Source of the DNA: Megaustenia siamemsis
Lineage: Eukaryota; Mollusca; Gastropoda; Stylommatophora; Ariophantidae
Length of the DNA stretch: 64,000 bases
Direction of reading: 5' to 3'
NCBI GenBank assembly: GCA_032433765.1
Contig: JAVIAB010000024.1
Location: 17,746,648-17,810,647, forward strand
The position numbers and the translations under genes were made by a program. Below the pieces are notes generated by a model that saw only the letters and a program-made list of their open reading frames with translations, had not been told where the DNA came from and ran no database searches. This document shows positions 33,310-43,689 of this stretch, one piece after another. How positions within the stretch are numbered: position 1 is the stretch's first letter; every line of letters begins with the position of its first letter.

Positions 33310-36300
33310 GTGAGCATTCTGTATATGTGCTTGATTATGTTGGACAGGTTAGCAATCTGTATATGTGCTTGATTATGTTGGACAGGTGAGCATTCTGTTT
33401 ATGTGTTTGATTATGTTGGACAGGTGAGCAATCTGTATATGTGCTTGATTGTATTGGACAGGTGAGCATTCTGTATACATGTTTGATTATGTTGGACAGG
33501 TGAGCAATCTGTATATGTGCTTGATTGTATTGGACAGGTGAGCATTCTGTATACATGTTTGATTATGTTGGACAGGTGAGCAATCTCTATATGTGCTTGA
33601 TTATGTTGGACATTGAGTATTCTGTTTATGTGTTTGATTATGTTGGACAGTTGAGCATTCAGTTTATGTGCTTGATTATGTTGGACAGTGAGCATTCTGT
33701 TTATGTGTTTGATTATATTGGACAGGTGAGCATTTTGTTTATATGTTTGATTATGTTGGACAGTTGAGAATTCTGTTTATGTGTTTGATTATGTTGGACA
33801 GTGAGCATTCTGTTTATGTGTTTGATTATGTTGGACAGGTAAGCATTCTGTTTATGTGTTTGATTATGTTGGACAGTTGAGCATTCTGTTTATGAGTTTG
33901 ATTATGTTGGACATGTGAGCATTCTGTTCATGTGTTTGATTATGTTGGACAGGTGAGTATTCTGTTCATGTGTTTGATTATGTTGGACAGGTGAGCATTC
34001 TGTTTATGTGTTTGATTATGTTGGACAGTTGAGCATTCTGTTTATGAGTTTGATTATGTTGGACATGTGAGCATTCTGTTCATGTGTTTGATTATGTTGG
34101 ACAGGTGAGCATTCTGTTTGTGTTTGATTATGTTGGACAGTTGAGCATTTTGTTTATGTGTTTGATTATGTTGGACAGTTGAGCATTTTGTTTATGTGTT
34201 TGATTATGTTGGGCAGTTGAGCATTTTGTTTATGTGTTTGATTATGTTGGACAGTTGAGCATTTTGTTTATGTGCTTGATTATGTTGGACAGTTGAGCAT
34301 TCTGTTTATGTGTTTGATTATGTTGGACAGGTGAGCAATCTGTATGTGTTTGATTATGTTGGACAGGTCAGTATTCTGTTTATATGCTTGATTATGTTGG
34401 ATGGGTGAGTATATTTTCATCTTTATCCCAGCATTGTGCTACAATTTCCAGATCTGGTCTATTGACTCAATAATTAGAAAAATAAGAATAAGAAAAATAA
34501 CCACTACAAAAATGACATGACCACAGTGATGAACCGCAACTCTTACTAAAAGTACTAATTTGATTTCACATTTTAAAAAAATGTTTCATGGCTAAATCAC
34601 TGAGTTCATCACTGAGTTCATTACTGACTTGCATGTTTTACATTTTTTTAATGGGATAAATAAAACAATATAATATAGTTTGATAAATATAATATAGTTT
34701 AATAAATATAACAATATAATATCGTTTGATAAATAAAACAATATAATATAGTTTGATAAATATAATATAGTTTGATAAATATAACAATATAATATAGTTT
34801 AGCAAGAGATTAGCAAGAGTCTTTACATCGCATATTTTGAATGTTGTATTTTCATCTGCCACTTGTCCTTTTAATTTTGCCCAGATTAGTTCTATTGGAT
34901 TTAAATGAGCATGGTAAGGTGGCAGCCTCAAACTTATATGACCGTGCTCTTGGATAATCTTATCTATTTGAAAAATCTTTGTCCTTTGTTTTTGCTTTAC
35001 TAGAGATAGTAATTCAGGTTTTAAGTACATGTTATTAAATTGTATGTGCTCCTTTGTGAGCCATATCTTAATAGCATCTTTTGTACTGGATGATGTCGGG
35101 ACTTTATCTTCAAGTGCAACAATGTTGTGGTACGCTGCATTGTCCATTATTAGGCAAGATGGTCGATCTAGTGATGGGAGAACAGAATTTTCAATCCAAT
35201 GTCTAAATATGTGACCATTCATCTCAGAGTGATAATCCCGATTGTCTATGGGTTTTGAAAGAAAAATGAGCTCTGCATTCTGTATTAGTCCATGTTGTCG
35301 ACTACCTGCATGAGCAATTATCAAGCGCTGTCCTTTGCTGCTAGGTATTAATCTCTTAATCTTTCCATCTGATGACTGCCATTCCCTTTGGTTAGTGTGG
35401 TGAGCATTGATCCATGTTTCATCCAAGTACACAATATCACAACCTTGCTTGCGTACCTCTTTTACTTCACGTAAGTACTTGCTTCTCATGACTACTATAT
35501 GTGGCTTCTCACAGATGATGTTTCGTCCATTGGAATACTTTCTGAATGTAAAGCCTGCAGCTCTCACATTCCTCCATAATGTAGACTTTGATATTTCAAT
35601 ACTGTTGTTCTTTTTCAGCGAAATTTTTAATTTTCTTATTGTAACAGTTTCATTCATACCCAACATTTTGCGAATTTCACTTCTAATAAGTTCACTGTCG
35701 AAATTATCCAACATTTTTGCTCTTCCTTGTGATTTTGTATATTTTGAACATTGACGGTCACGTGCTTGAATCCAGCGATTAAATGACCGTTTAGATAAAT
35801 CCAAAATGTGTCTTGTCCTATTCTCAGGGTTTTCTAAAGAATGAAATAATCTTCCTCGTTTAGCCTCTTTGCAAAAATAGTCATACATTTTTATTGCGAT
35901 GTTTTGTAAATTTCATTTTAAGACTCATGATAAATGTTATTGTTCCACGTCTACACCTATGAATGAACGGAAATGGAACACACAATTTCTCAAGTGTCTA
36001 ATTGTGTCAAAAAAACCACGGGGAAAGCGTGCAAATACGTCAATTCTACCGTGTATGGATTTGTACTCGCTATTTTTAGTTTAAAATACTGTAAACATTA
36101 AGTTTTGACTACATCAATGGGTCGTTATAAATTTATATAAATCAAATAAGCAACAATAATAACCAAATGTTTTTTTTAATGAAATTAATTCCCTGTTGGG
36201 TTCTAATCATTATAACTTTACATGCAAATTTTGAATATCTTACAACAAGCGGTTAAAAAGCTATCGATTTTAAAAGTTGGGCACTAGTTATGAAACAAGC

Positions 36301-39300
36301 TATAATGTAAAATGTCATTATAAAATCTACCATTACAAAATTGAGATGGATTGAACACACATTAAGAAAACCTGATGCTAACATAAAAAAGAGAGATACT
36401 GTCATAGAACCCACAGGGAAAGAGAAAACCAGGAAAGTACAAGAATACATGGAGAAAAGTCATGGATCCCAAAGAAGAAATGCCAAAAATATAAAGGAAA
36501 ATGGTATAGTTAAAGCTGTATGTAATTAATGGACAACACAAATCTGAACGACGTTTTGGCTCAATAGGCCTTCAGCAGGAACAACAAACAACACACACAG
36601 ATGTGTAAGTAAATAAAATTACAAGAACATTAGTCTAGAATGGAGAGAAGTAGAGAAAATGTCCAAGAATAGGGATGGGTGAAGTGACCTTGTCAGTCTT
36701 CTATTTTCCATGAAGGGATCTAATTGGCTTTGATTGATTGAAAACGTCTTAGTTGGATCCACCTAATTAAGAGATGTTAAAGTTGAGAAACTGGCAGAGA
36801 AGCCAGCTGGAAACAAACTTCCTACAGTCGAGCAGTACAGCAGTGCTGATGAAACAGGGATATCCCCTAACCCACCTTCTGTGCACTTCAGAATAATATT
36901 GGTCCTCATGTTTGCATGAAACAGGGATATCCCCCCACCCAACTTATTTGCACTTCAGAATAATATTGGTCCTCATGTTTGCATGAAACAGGGATATCCC
37001 CCCCACCCAACTTCTGTGCACTTCAGAATAATATTGGTCCTCATGTTTGCATGAAACAGGGATATCCCCCCCACCCAACTTATTTGCACTTCAGAATAAT
37101 ATTGGTCCTCATGTTTGCATGAAACAGGGATATCCCCCCCCCACCCAACTTCTGTGCACTTCAGAATAATATTGGTCCTCATGTTTGCATGAAACAGGGA
37201 TATCCCCCCACCCAACTTCTGTGCACTTCAGAATAATATTGGTCCTCATGTTTGCATGAAACAGGGATATCCCCCCCACCCAACTTATGTGCACTTCAGA
37301 ATAATATTGGTCCTCATGTTTGCAGCAGTAGATGTAAAAGAGAAAGAAATTTTTTCAATGCCACAATAACTTCTATTTCCTTGTGTCCCAGGTTGTGTAT
37401 GGAGGCAACCCAAATGCCCCCGAGTCCAGCCCAGAGGGCAAAGCATATGACGACGGTGTACGTGCTGCAAGTTTGGGACTGCTGCTTCACTGTATATGCT
37501 CTGCCATATTCTCCTTCTTCATCGAACGCCTAACTCTTTCCTATGGCTACAAAACCACCTTTACCATGGGGATGGTGTCATTTGTGTTTTCCATGATGGG
37601 CATGGTCTTGATTCAGCACATCTACTTTGTCAACCTCATGGCTGCCGCCACTGGGTTTGCCTACTCTACAATCACAACCATTCCATTCATGCTGGTTTCC
37701 AAGTACCATGCAAACAAGAAGGTAAAGTAACTATAATTCTGAGAAACTGCGAAATGTTGTTTCCTGTCTTGAAATAAAATTACTAAGATATTTATATTTT
37801 TGTAGGGAGGCGTGATAACTCAGTGGTTAGTGAACTGGACTGTAAAGGACAAAAGGTTGGGTTCTATCCTGATCGACGGCTTCCTGGTTCACCCAGCCTT
37901 AAATGGGTACCTGATTTTTTTTCTGGGAAAATAAAGCAGCACGGGTGTAATACCAACCACATTACCCCAAAAATCATGTGCTGAAGGTCTGTGAAAAATA
38001 TGGTCACTAACACTATATTACCTATACGCCACTTGGCGTGACACAGCTTTTTACTTTATTTATATTTTGTGGTTCTGATGATGTTATGGATCCAGCAACC
38101 AGTGAGCAAACGCACTTGGGCCCAATGCCATGTAATGATATATGCAGGTATTTCTGAATTCTCTTGTAGTTCCGCACAGGTATTCCATTTTGGCTTTGAT
38201 AAATATTTCTTTCGTGTGTTGAGATAATGTTACAAAGTCAATTATTTCTTTCATGTGTTGAGATAATATTACAAACACAATTATACTTTCATGTGTTGAG
38301 ATAATGTTACAAAAACAACTATACCTTCATGTGTTGAGATATTACAAAACAACTATACCTTTATGTGTTGAGATAATATTACAAAGACAATTATACATTC
38401 ATGTGTAGAGATTGTATTACAAAGACAATTATTTCTTTCATGTGTTGAGATAATATTACAAAGTCAATTATACTTTCATGTGTTGAGATAATATTACAAA
38501 GTCAATTATACTTTCATGTGTTATGATAATATTAGAAATAGACAGTTGTTTCATATATTGTACTTTCATACATGTCTAATATTTGATTTTATGTTATGCT
38601 AGTGTGTGATAGGTCATAGGTTATCTAACTTGGGGGCTGGGTGGTCTAGAGATAAGATGTCTACTTCTGGATAAGAAGGTCCCGAGTTTGATTCCCACTC
38701 AGGTGGTGGACAATTTTAACAAAAAATTGAATCTTTGGTTTCTTTGTGGCATTACCCTCCCTTGGTCTCTGAATAGTGAGAACCGATGTCTAGCCCTCTC
38801 TGGGTAGTGAGAACCGATGTCTAGCCCTCTCTGGGTAGTGAGAACCGATGTTTAGCCCTCTCTGGGTAGTGAGAACTGATGTCTAGCCCTCTCTGAATAG
38901 TGAGAACCGATATCTAGCCCTCTCTGGGTAGTGAGAACTGATGTCTAGCCCTCTCTGGGTAGTGAGAACCGATGTCTAGCCCTCTCTGGATAGTGAGATC
39001 CGATGTCTAGCCCTTTCTGGGTAGTGAGAACCGATGTCTAGCCCTCTCTGGGTAGTGAGAACCGATGTCTAGCCCTCTCTGGGTAGTGAGAACTTATGTC
39101 TAGCCCTCTCTGGGTAGTGAGAACCAATGTCTAGCTCTCTCTGGATAGTGAGATCCGATGTCTAGCCCTCTCTGGGTAGTGAGAACCGATGTCTAGCCCT
39201 CTCTGGGTAGTGAGAACTGATGTCTAGCCCTCTCTGGGTAGTGAGAACCGATGTCTAGCCCTCTCTGGGTAGTGAGACCCTCTCTGGGTAGTGAGAACCG

Positions 39301-41373
39301 ATGTCTAGCCCTCTCTGGGTAGTGAGAACCGATGTCTAGCCCTCCCTGGGTAGTGAGAACTGATGTCTAGCCCTCTCTGGGTAATGAGAACCGATGTATA
39401 GCCCTCTCTGGGTAGTGTGAACCGATGTCTAGCCCTCTCTAGGTAGTGAGAACCGATGTCTAGCCCTCTCTGGGTAGTGAGAACCGATGTCTAGCCCTCT
39501 CTGGGTAGTGAGAACCGATGTCTAGCCCCCTCTGGGTAGTGAGAACCGATGTCTAGCCCTCTCTGGGTAGTGAGAACTTATGTCTAGCCCTCTCTGGGTA
39601 GTGAGAACCAATGTCTAGCTCTCTCTGGATAGTGAGATCCGATGTCTAGCCCTCTCTGGGTAGTGAGAACCGATGTCTAGCCCTCTCTGGGTAGTGAGAA
39701 CCGATGTCTAGCCCTCTCTGGGTAGTGAGAACCGATGTCTAGCCCTCTCTGGGTAGTGAGAACCGATGTCTAGCCCTGTCTGGGTAGTGAGAACCGATGT
39801 CTAGCCCTCTCTGGGTAGTGAGAACCGATGTCTAGCCCTCTCTGGGTAGTGAGAACCGATGTCTAGCCCTCTCTGGGTAGTGAGAACCGATGTATAGCCC
39901 TCTCTGGGTAGTGAGAACCGATGTCTAGCCCTCTCTGGGTAGTGAGAACCGATGTCTAGCCCTCTCTGGGATAATGGCAAAATTGATAGCAAAAAAATAT
40001 ACCCAGAATGTTAAAACTCTCTGTCATAAAATTGAGAGTACCTCTTAAGTTGGAGAATATCTGCCTGTATGATGAGGGAACCATCACACAGTACACAGCT
40101 TAAGTACACAGCTGCCTGTGTGAAGAATAGAAAAATGTTATGTTCACACAAAATTCAGTTCCTCAGGACTGAACTAGAGTTATAAATCTGATGAATGCAA
40201 ACAAAAAACTTCTATCTAACATTTGATATGAGGTTACATATGTTATAAATTATGTATCCAACAACTGATGTGATGCAATCTACAATAGTGAACTGGACTA
40301 CAAAGGACAAGGGGTAGGGTTCGATCCCAACCGACGGCTTCCGGGTTCACCCAGCCTTAAATGGGTACCAGATTTTTTTCTGGGAAAGTAAAGCAGCACA
40401 GGCGTAATACTGACCACATTACCCCAAAAATCATGTGCTGAAGGTCTGTAAAATATAGGGTCACTAACACCATATTTCCCTATACGCCACTTGGCGTGAC
40501 GGGGGTACTTTACTTTTTTTACTATTCAAAATTTAATGTAATGCAACATATGTAATAGTTGCTTACCTATCCAACATTCAGTAAGTAAAGAAACCAAGGT
40601 AAGATTGCCTGCCTTACTATGGCTATGGGTAATATGGTGTTTGTGACCATATTTTTCCACGACCATCACATATTTTTGGGTGAGTGATCAGCATCTCTCC
40701 AGGGTGCCTTTTCTTCCCAAATGCTAATTTTTAAAGGCTGTGTGGACCATGGGGTTTTGTCGGTCCAAAATAAAATCTGTCTCTTCTGAATTGAACCCAA
40801 ATCATTCTGATCAGGAAGCAAGTGCTTCTATGTCAGTACCATGTAATGAGAAGAGAACAGCTGGAATATATTGTAACAACTGGAAAAATTGAGGGACGAA
40901 GAGAGATAGGGAAGCAAAGAGAAAAAATACCAGACAGCTTAAGAGAATGGCTTTTGGCAGAAGGTCAACAACAGAAATGATAAATAACTGTCGAGATCAA
41001 AAGTTGTGGAGAGACATGATCACCTACGCCAGCAGACCAGGTACTTGATGATGATGATGATGATTGTTGATAGTGTCTTAATAATATTTTCCAATTTTTT
41101 TCATTGTAGGTTTACTTTGCTGACCTACCTCCAGCTGTACTGTCAAATTCTGAAAGAGGCATTGGATCAGACATTGCAGTGCTTGACTGGTCTTATTTCA
41201 TATCTCAAGTGGCACTGACAGCAACTATGGGGACAGTTGTACACATCACCGGAACCCTTGTGTCCTACATGGTCATCGCTGGTTCTATGGGGATTCTCGC
41301 AGTTTTCTACATTGGAAGAATCATAGAAAATGAAAGTCAAGCTAGAAAGTGTATAGCTGACTTACAACTTTAA
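32149..41373 (+). CDS. SLC45-family (prostein/SLC45A3-like) sugar transporter, 3 exons: join(32149..33309,37392..37721,41110..41373)
   Basis: Predicted multi-pass MFS transporter of the SLC45 family (proton-coupled sugar transport is known for the family; the substrate here is inference). The joined CDS is 387+110+87 = 584 codons, close to the roughly 550 residues of vertebrate prostein. Seen directly: a short N-terminus, a hydrophobic helix at residues 30-53, the family loop motif FGRRRPF at 101-107, the conserved DF..Q....CEALL stretch at 155-169, a Ser/Thr-rich cytosolic loop at about 245-310, then NIYYTDYVGQ ending exon 1, YDDGVR..SLGL in exon 2 and the last two helices in exon 3. These segments align in order with prostein from my memory of the family. 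Both introns are GT-AG and phase 0. The linker before the last helices is shorter than in vertebrates, so a missed small exon is possible. An in-frame stop follows the first donor at 33370, so unspliced reading ends there. Confidence 0.9.
33293..34407 (+). repeat. 38-bp minisatellite containing the exon 1 end and its splice donor, about 30 units
   Basis: The unit begins GATTATGTTGGACAG, identical to the last codons of exon 1, then GTGAGCATTCTG and a TATGTG..TTGATT stretch. The first unit is partly coding; the other 29 or so lie in intron 1. About 13 units keep GACAG/GTGAG or GTAAG; others have mutated it (CAGTTGAG, CATGTGAG, CAGTGAG). Period 38 is not a multiple of 3. Confidence 0.92.
34638..35888 (-). 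CDS. Tc1/mariner-IS630-like transposase (DD83E type), C-terminus replaced by repeat
   Basis: One uninterrupted 416-codon frame antisense in intron 1 of the transporter. Residues 20-110 look like helix-turn-helix DNA-binding regions. The DDE nuclease follows: D156 in YLDETW, D249 in IMDNAAYHN and E333 in HLNPIELIWAK, with 92 and 83 residues between them. The wide D-E spacing resembles the DD82E (Sailor) lineage of IS630/Tc1/mariner elements as I recall it. From about residue 359 the protein runs into an AT-rich tandem repeat, so roughly 25 native C-terminal residues seen in the copy at 14476-15306 are lost. No terminal inverted repeats were found. A stop precedes the first ATG in frame. It is a mobile-element gene, probably inactive, though catalytic residues are intact. 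Confidence 0.85.
   Translation of the reverse strand: MYDYFCKEAKRGRLFHSLENPENRTRHILDLSKRSFNRWIQARDRQCSKYTKSQGRAKMLDNFDSELIRSEIRKMLGMNETVTIRKLKISLKKNNSIEISKSTLWRNVRAAGFTFRKYSNGRNIICEKPHIVVMRSKYLREVKEVRKQGCDIVYLDETWINAHHTNQREWQSSDGKIKRLIPSSKGQRLIIAHAGSRQHGLIQNAELIFLSKPIDNRDYHSEMNGHIFRHWIENSVLPSLDRPSCLIMDNAAYHNIVALEDKVPTSSSTKDAIKIWLTKEHIQFNNMYLKPELLSLVKQKQRTKIFQIDKIIQEHGHISLRLPPYHAHLNPIELIWAKLKGQVADENTTFKICDVKTLANLLLNYIILLYLSNYIIFIKLYYIVLFIKRYYIVIFIKLYYIYQTILYCFIYPIKKM
34645..34810. repeat. AT-rich tandem repeat built on TTTGATAAATATAATATAG
   Basis: Several imperfect copies of a unit of about 20 to 38 bp. It overwrites the 3' end of the antisense transposase, where it is translated as a Tyr/Ile-rich tail with no family similarity. 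Confidence 0.8.
36330..36525 (+). pseudogene. LINE RT tail fragment in intron 1
   Basis: Reads LRWIEHTLRKPDANIKKR and TGKEKTRKVQEYMEKS, a decayed version of the GHTLRK.....GKRKRGRPR motif. Confidence 0.7.
36535..36830 (-). repeat. Possible Penelope-like fragment
   Basis: Minus-strand CTGAAGGCCTATTGAGCC followed by AAAACGTCGT resembles the motif at 9769-9795 but is decayed; flanking bases share AACAACAAAC with that copy. Confidence 0.35.
36849..37323. repeat. 67-bp minisatellite just upstream of exon 2, 7 units
   Basis: Unit GAAACAGGGATATCCCCCC plus ACCCAACTTCTGTGCACTTC and AGAATAATATTGGTCCTC. It ends about 70 bp before the exon 2 acceptor. Confidence 0.94.
37392..37721 (+). other. SLC45-like coding exon 2
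   Basis: 330 nt, 110 codons (residues 388-497), phase 0 at both ends. The acceptor is CTTGTGTCCCAG ending at 37391; the donor is AAG/GTAAAG at 37722. It encodes the extracellular loop after helix 7, the YDDGVR motif and three to four helices ending in KYHANKK. Reading through the donor meets a stop three codons later, supporting the boundary. Confidence 0.9.
37804..38057 (+). mobile_element. SINE-1 in intron 2
   Basis: Head GGAGGCGTGATAACTCAGTG, B-box-like GGGTTCTATCC, body and CACTTGGCGTGAC end. Imperfect TSD ATTTATATTTT(T)GT on both sides. Confidence 0.88.
38190..38545. repeat. 37-bp minisatellite, about 9 units
   Basis: TTTCATGTGTTGAGATAATA plus TTACAAAGTCAATTATA, degenerate at both ends. 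Confidence 0.92.
38630..38760 (+). repeat. SINE-3 with tRNA-like head
   Basis: GGGCTGGGTGGTCTAGAGAT head with CCCGAGTTTGATTCCC B-box-like region. Its body runs directly into the 31-bp array. Related minus copies lie near 48540-48665 and 53665-53770. Confidence 0.75.
38760..39970. repeat. 31-bp minisatellite, about 39 units
   Basis: GGGTAGTGAGAACCGATGTC plus TAGCCCTCTCT. Some blocks repeat their variant order (for example around 39090 and 39580 with AACTTATG then GAACCAATG and GGATAGTGAGATCC). Confidence 0.96.
40040..40200 (+). repeat. SINE-2 body fragment
   Basis: AAGTTGGAGAATATCTGCCTG, CACACAAAATTCAGTTCCTC; no head seen. Confidence 0.55.
40288..40520 (+). mobile_element. SINE-1 in intron 2, head truncated
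   Basis: From TAGTGAACTGGACTAC, with GGGTTCGATCCCAACC B-box-like part, to the TTTACTTTTTTT end. Confidence 0.87.
40838..41064 (+). pseudogene. RTE-like LINE (type A2) fragment in intron 2
   Basis: Reads EQLEYIVTTGKIEGRREIGK and ends in (GATGAT)n 46 bp before exon 3. Confidence 0.82.
41110..41373 (+). other. SLC45-like terminal coding exon 3 with stop
   Basis: 264 nt including TAA at 41371. The acceptor TTCATTGTAG ends at 41109. It encodes residues 498-584: a short linker, the GI.SDIAVLD motif seen before the penultimate helix in this family, and the last two helices, with a short polar C-terminus. A LINE fragment with an ATG-repeat tail ends only about 50 bp upstream of the acceptor. Confidence 0.9.
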
Positions 41374-41717
41374 ACAAATTTTGTGAATAGAAATTCTTTC
41401 AGCGTTGCCAATTTACAGTGAATTATGTGTACTGGTTATGGCGCTGGATAGGACACACACTGTGGAAGCCAACTGAGAGTATTACACAACAGGCCCTATT
41501 TTGGATCCGCCCCAAAGAAAAATACAAAGAGGAAGATCAAGATATTCTTGGAGAAGACAGATGGAAGCAGAGATGAAGATGATAGGGAAGACATGGAATG
41601 ATCTTAAAAGAATGGCAAGAAACAGAATGACTTTGGAAAGTGTTTGTTGAAGACTTATGCTCCACAGGGAACTGAAAAGGTAGAAGAATAAAGAATGTGC
41701 ACTGAGAAACAAATAAA
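41374..41717 (+). other. Probable 3' UTR made largely of LINE sequence, with AATAAA
   Basis: Downstream of the transporter stop lies a LINE C-terminal fragment (about 41400-41705) in the same orientation, with the repeated GGAATGATCTTAAAAG segment shared with 8240, 20390 (reverse) and 29035. An AATAAA at 41712-41717 directly after it could serve as the polyadenylation signal. The UTR role is inference; no transcript end is visible. Confidence 0.45.
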
Positions 41718-41960
41718 AACCTAACTAAAAATGATTGAGTGTAACACCAATGCTAGAATACATTTATAAATAAAACAACAAATTAAATGGCTTTGTCGTG
41801 TAAGAAAATTACACCCTGACATAATACCGCATAAAGTAGTGTTATGAAGAAAGAGTTGGGTAAAAAAGAAAATGAATACAGCGGAAAGTGAAAAAAGTGA
41901 CGGACCCTGAAAGTGATGGATTGTGTGAAATACCAAGTGCCATGAATAACACACTGTTAT

Positions 41961-42847
41961 CTCTTTCTGTACAGAAGCTTTTTATCAACGGAACAGAAGA
42001 GATTTCAGAGACAAAATTTTTCTTGGTTTTATGAATCAATCTATGTATTGATATTTATCTTTCATCATCATCATCGAGTGCCATCTCCGCAACGAAGGTT
42101 GGCTATCATGGAGCACCATTCTGTTCTATCTCTTGCTTTGATGGTGCAGGTTGTCATAGGCTGACTTGTCCATCTTTTGATGCTACTTGTCCATGTTAGT
42201 CTTGGTCTGCCTCAGCCACCTTGTATTTTCCCTTTTATTAGGCTGTTGTGTCTTTTAACATGACCCAAAAATTTCATTTGTCTTGTTCTAATTGTGTTTA
42301 GTAGTTCTCTTTTCATTTTTGGTTGTTTTAAGACTTCATCATTCGTTTTTGTAACTTTCCATCCAATTCTACCTATTCTTCTATATATCCACATTTCAAA
42401 GGCTTCAATTTTCTGTTCTGTTTTCTGGTCTAATGTCCATGTTTCTGCACCATATAGGAATGTTGAGAAGATATAATATTTTGCTATTCTTAGATTTAGC
42501 CCTGGTGTTATTTGTTTTCTTGTTAGTATATTTTTCATGGCATTAAAATTACTTTTTGCCATTCCTATTCTTTTGTTTATTTCAGCTTTACATTTTCCAT
42601 CACTGGTTATAGTATAGCCAAGGTAGTTGTCATTCTGAACTGTCTCCAGGTCTTTTCCTTCAATTTTGATATCCACTTATATCTTACATACAACTTATTA
42701 TATATGAATTTTTAGATAATTGAACAAGGTATTAGATTTCACCAATGCCAAGATGGTACAAGACATGTAAAAAGAATATGGTTTGATGACAGTTCACACT
42801 AATCAAATTGAAAGTAATGCACTATGTGGTGAAATATATGGAAAGAG
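41961..42847. mobile_element. piggyBac-like MITE, split by a LINE
   Basis: CTCTTTCTGTACAGAAGC left end after TTAT, right end GGAAAGAG before TTTA (decayed TTAA). The two halves join seamlessly to the family sequence once the LINE is removed. A short right-hand segment present in the other copies is missing. Confidence 0.8.
42062..42679 (-). mobile_element. RTE-like LINE (type A) fragment nested in the MITE
   Basis: TSD TATCTT at 42056-42061 and 42680-42685. Frame 42212-42676 encodes YLGYTITSDGKC, GAETWTLDQKTEQKIEAFE and MWIYRRIGRIGWK; tail (ATG)n. Confidence 0.88.
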
Positions 42848-43084
42848 TTTAAAAATTGCAGTGTTTTGGTTTGAGTATATAGTTTTTCCTGGACACTGTA
42901 AGATGCAAGAAGTTAAAAGAAATGAGAGAGAGAAATGTTTGCAATTAAAAGCTGATAAATTTCTACTTAGGGAAAATCATTAAAAAATTCTGAAATCTGT
43001 AATGGTTTATATTGAGATGAGATGAACAAAGCCAACAACACAGTTTGAAGACACTTACAGTTGACAAGATCACGTCTGATAACC

Positions 43085-43664
43085 GACCATACGCTAATCT
43101 AGGTCTGTTGTTTGATGTGCGACGGGGATAATCTGACGATGAACTGTGTGTCTATATGTTCGGAATTGGAGTCAACAACGATGGCCTAACATAAAGCGCT
43201 ATACATTTTTAAAAAATATGACGACCAGCATTTCCAAGAGGATGTGAACTTCCATGGTATATGGTGGATAGGCGGCGGGAACTATTGAAGGCTATGCATG
43301 AAAAGTGTTCCTTGTTGCAGTTTCCTTATATTCCAAGTCCGGCTTGTTGCAGGAGCTACTGAGTTAAGTGTTCTGTGCACACCGTGAGCTGTGTGTCTCA
43401 TCCGTTTTGATCATGTTTCGATATTCCAATTGTTTACGATGAGTGATGACATTGTATGACAGGGAACCGATGGCTGTGTTCACTTTCTGCGCGGTTTTGC
43501 CTTATGTCTTTTGGCGTGTGCTGAGACTGCTACGATGGGAACTACAGTTACCTTTCTTTGTTTGGGAGATGAGATATTAATTCGGATGATTACGCTGGCA
43601 CGGGCGGTTGAGCAATTATGGATTTTAATTCGTTTGCAGTGATACCGGGGCCTTCCATAACCAA
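43085..43664 (+). repeat. Repeat X, fullest copy
   Basis: TACGCTAATCTAGG through GACGGGGATAATCTGACGA to CCTTCCATAACCAAAT, about 580 bp, no TIR or coding capacity recognised. Confidence 0.85.
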
Positions 43665-43689
43665 ATTGAGATGAATTCGCTGTGAACAA

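Noticed and set aside
33310..33372. Extension of SLC45-like exon 1 to the stop at 33370
   Set aside because: The frame enters the intronic minisatellite; the GTGAGC donor and the phase-0 fit to exon 2 support ending at 33309.
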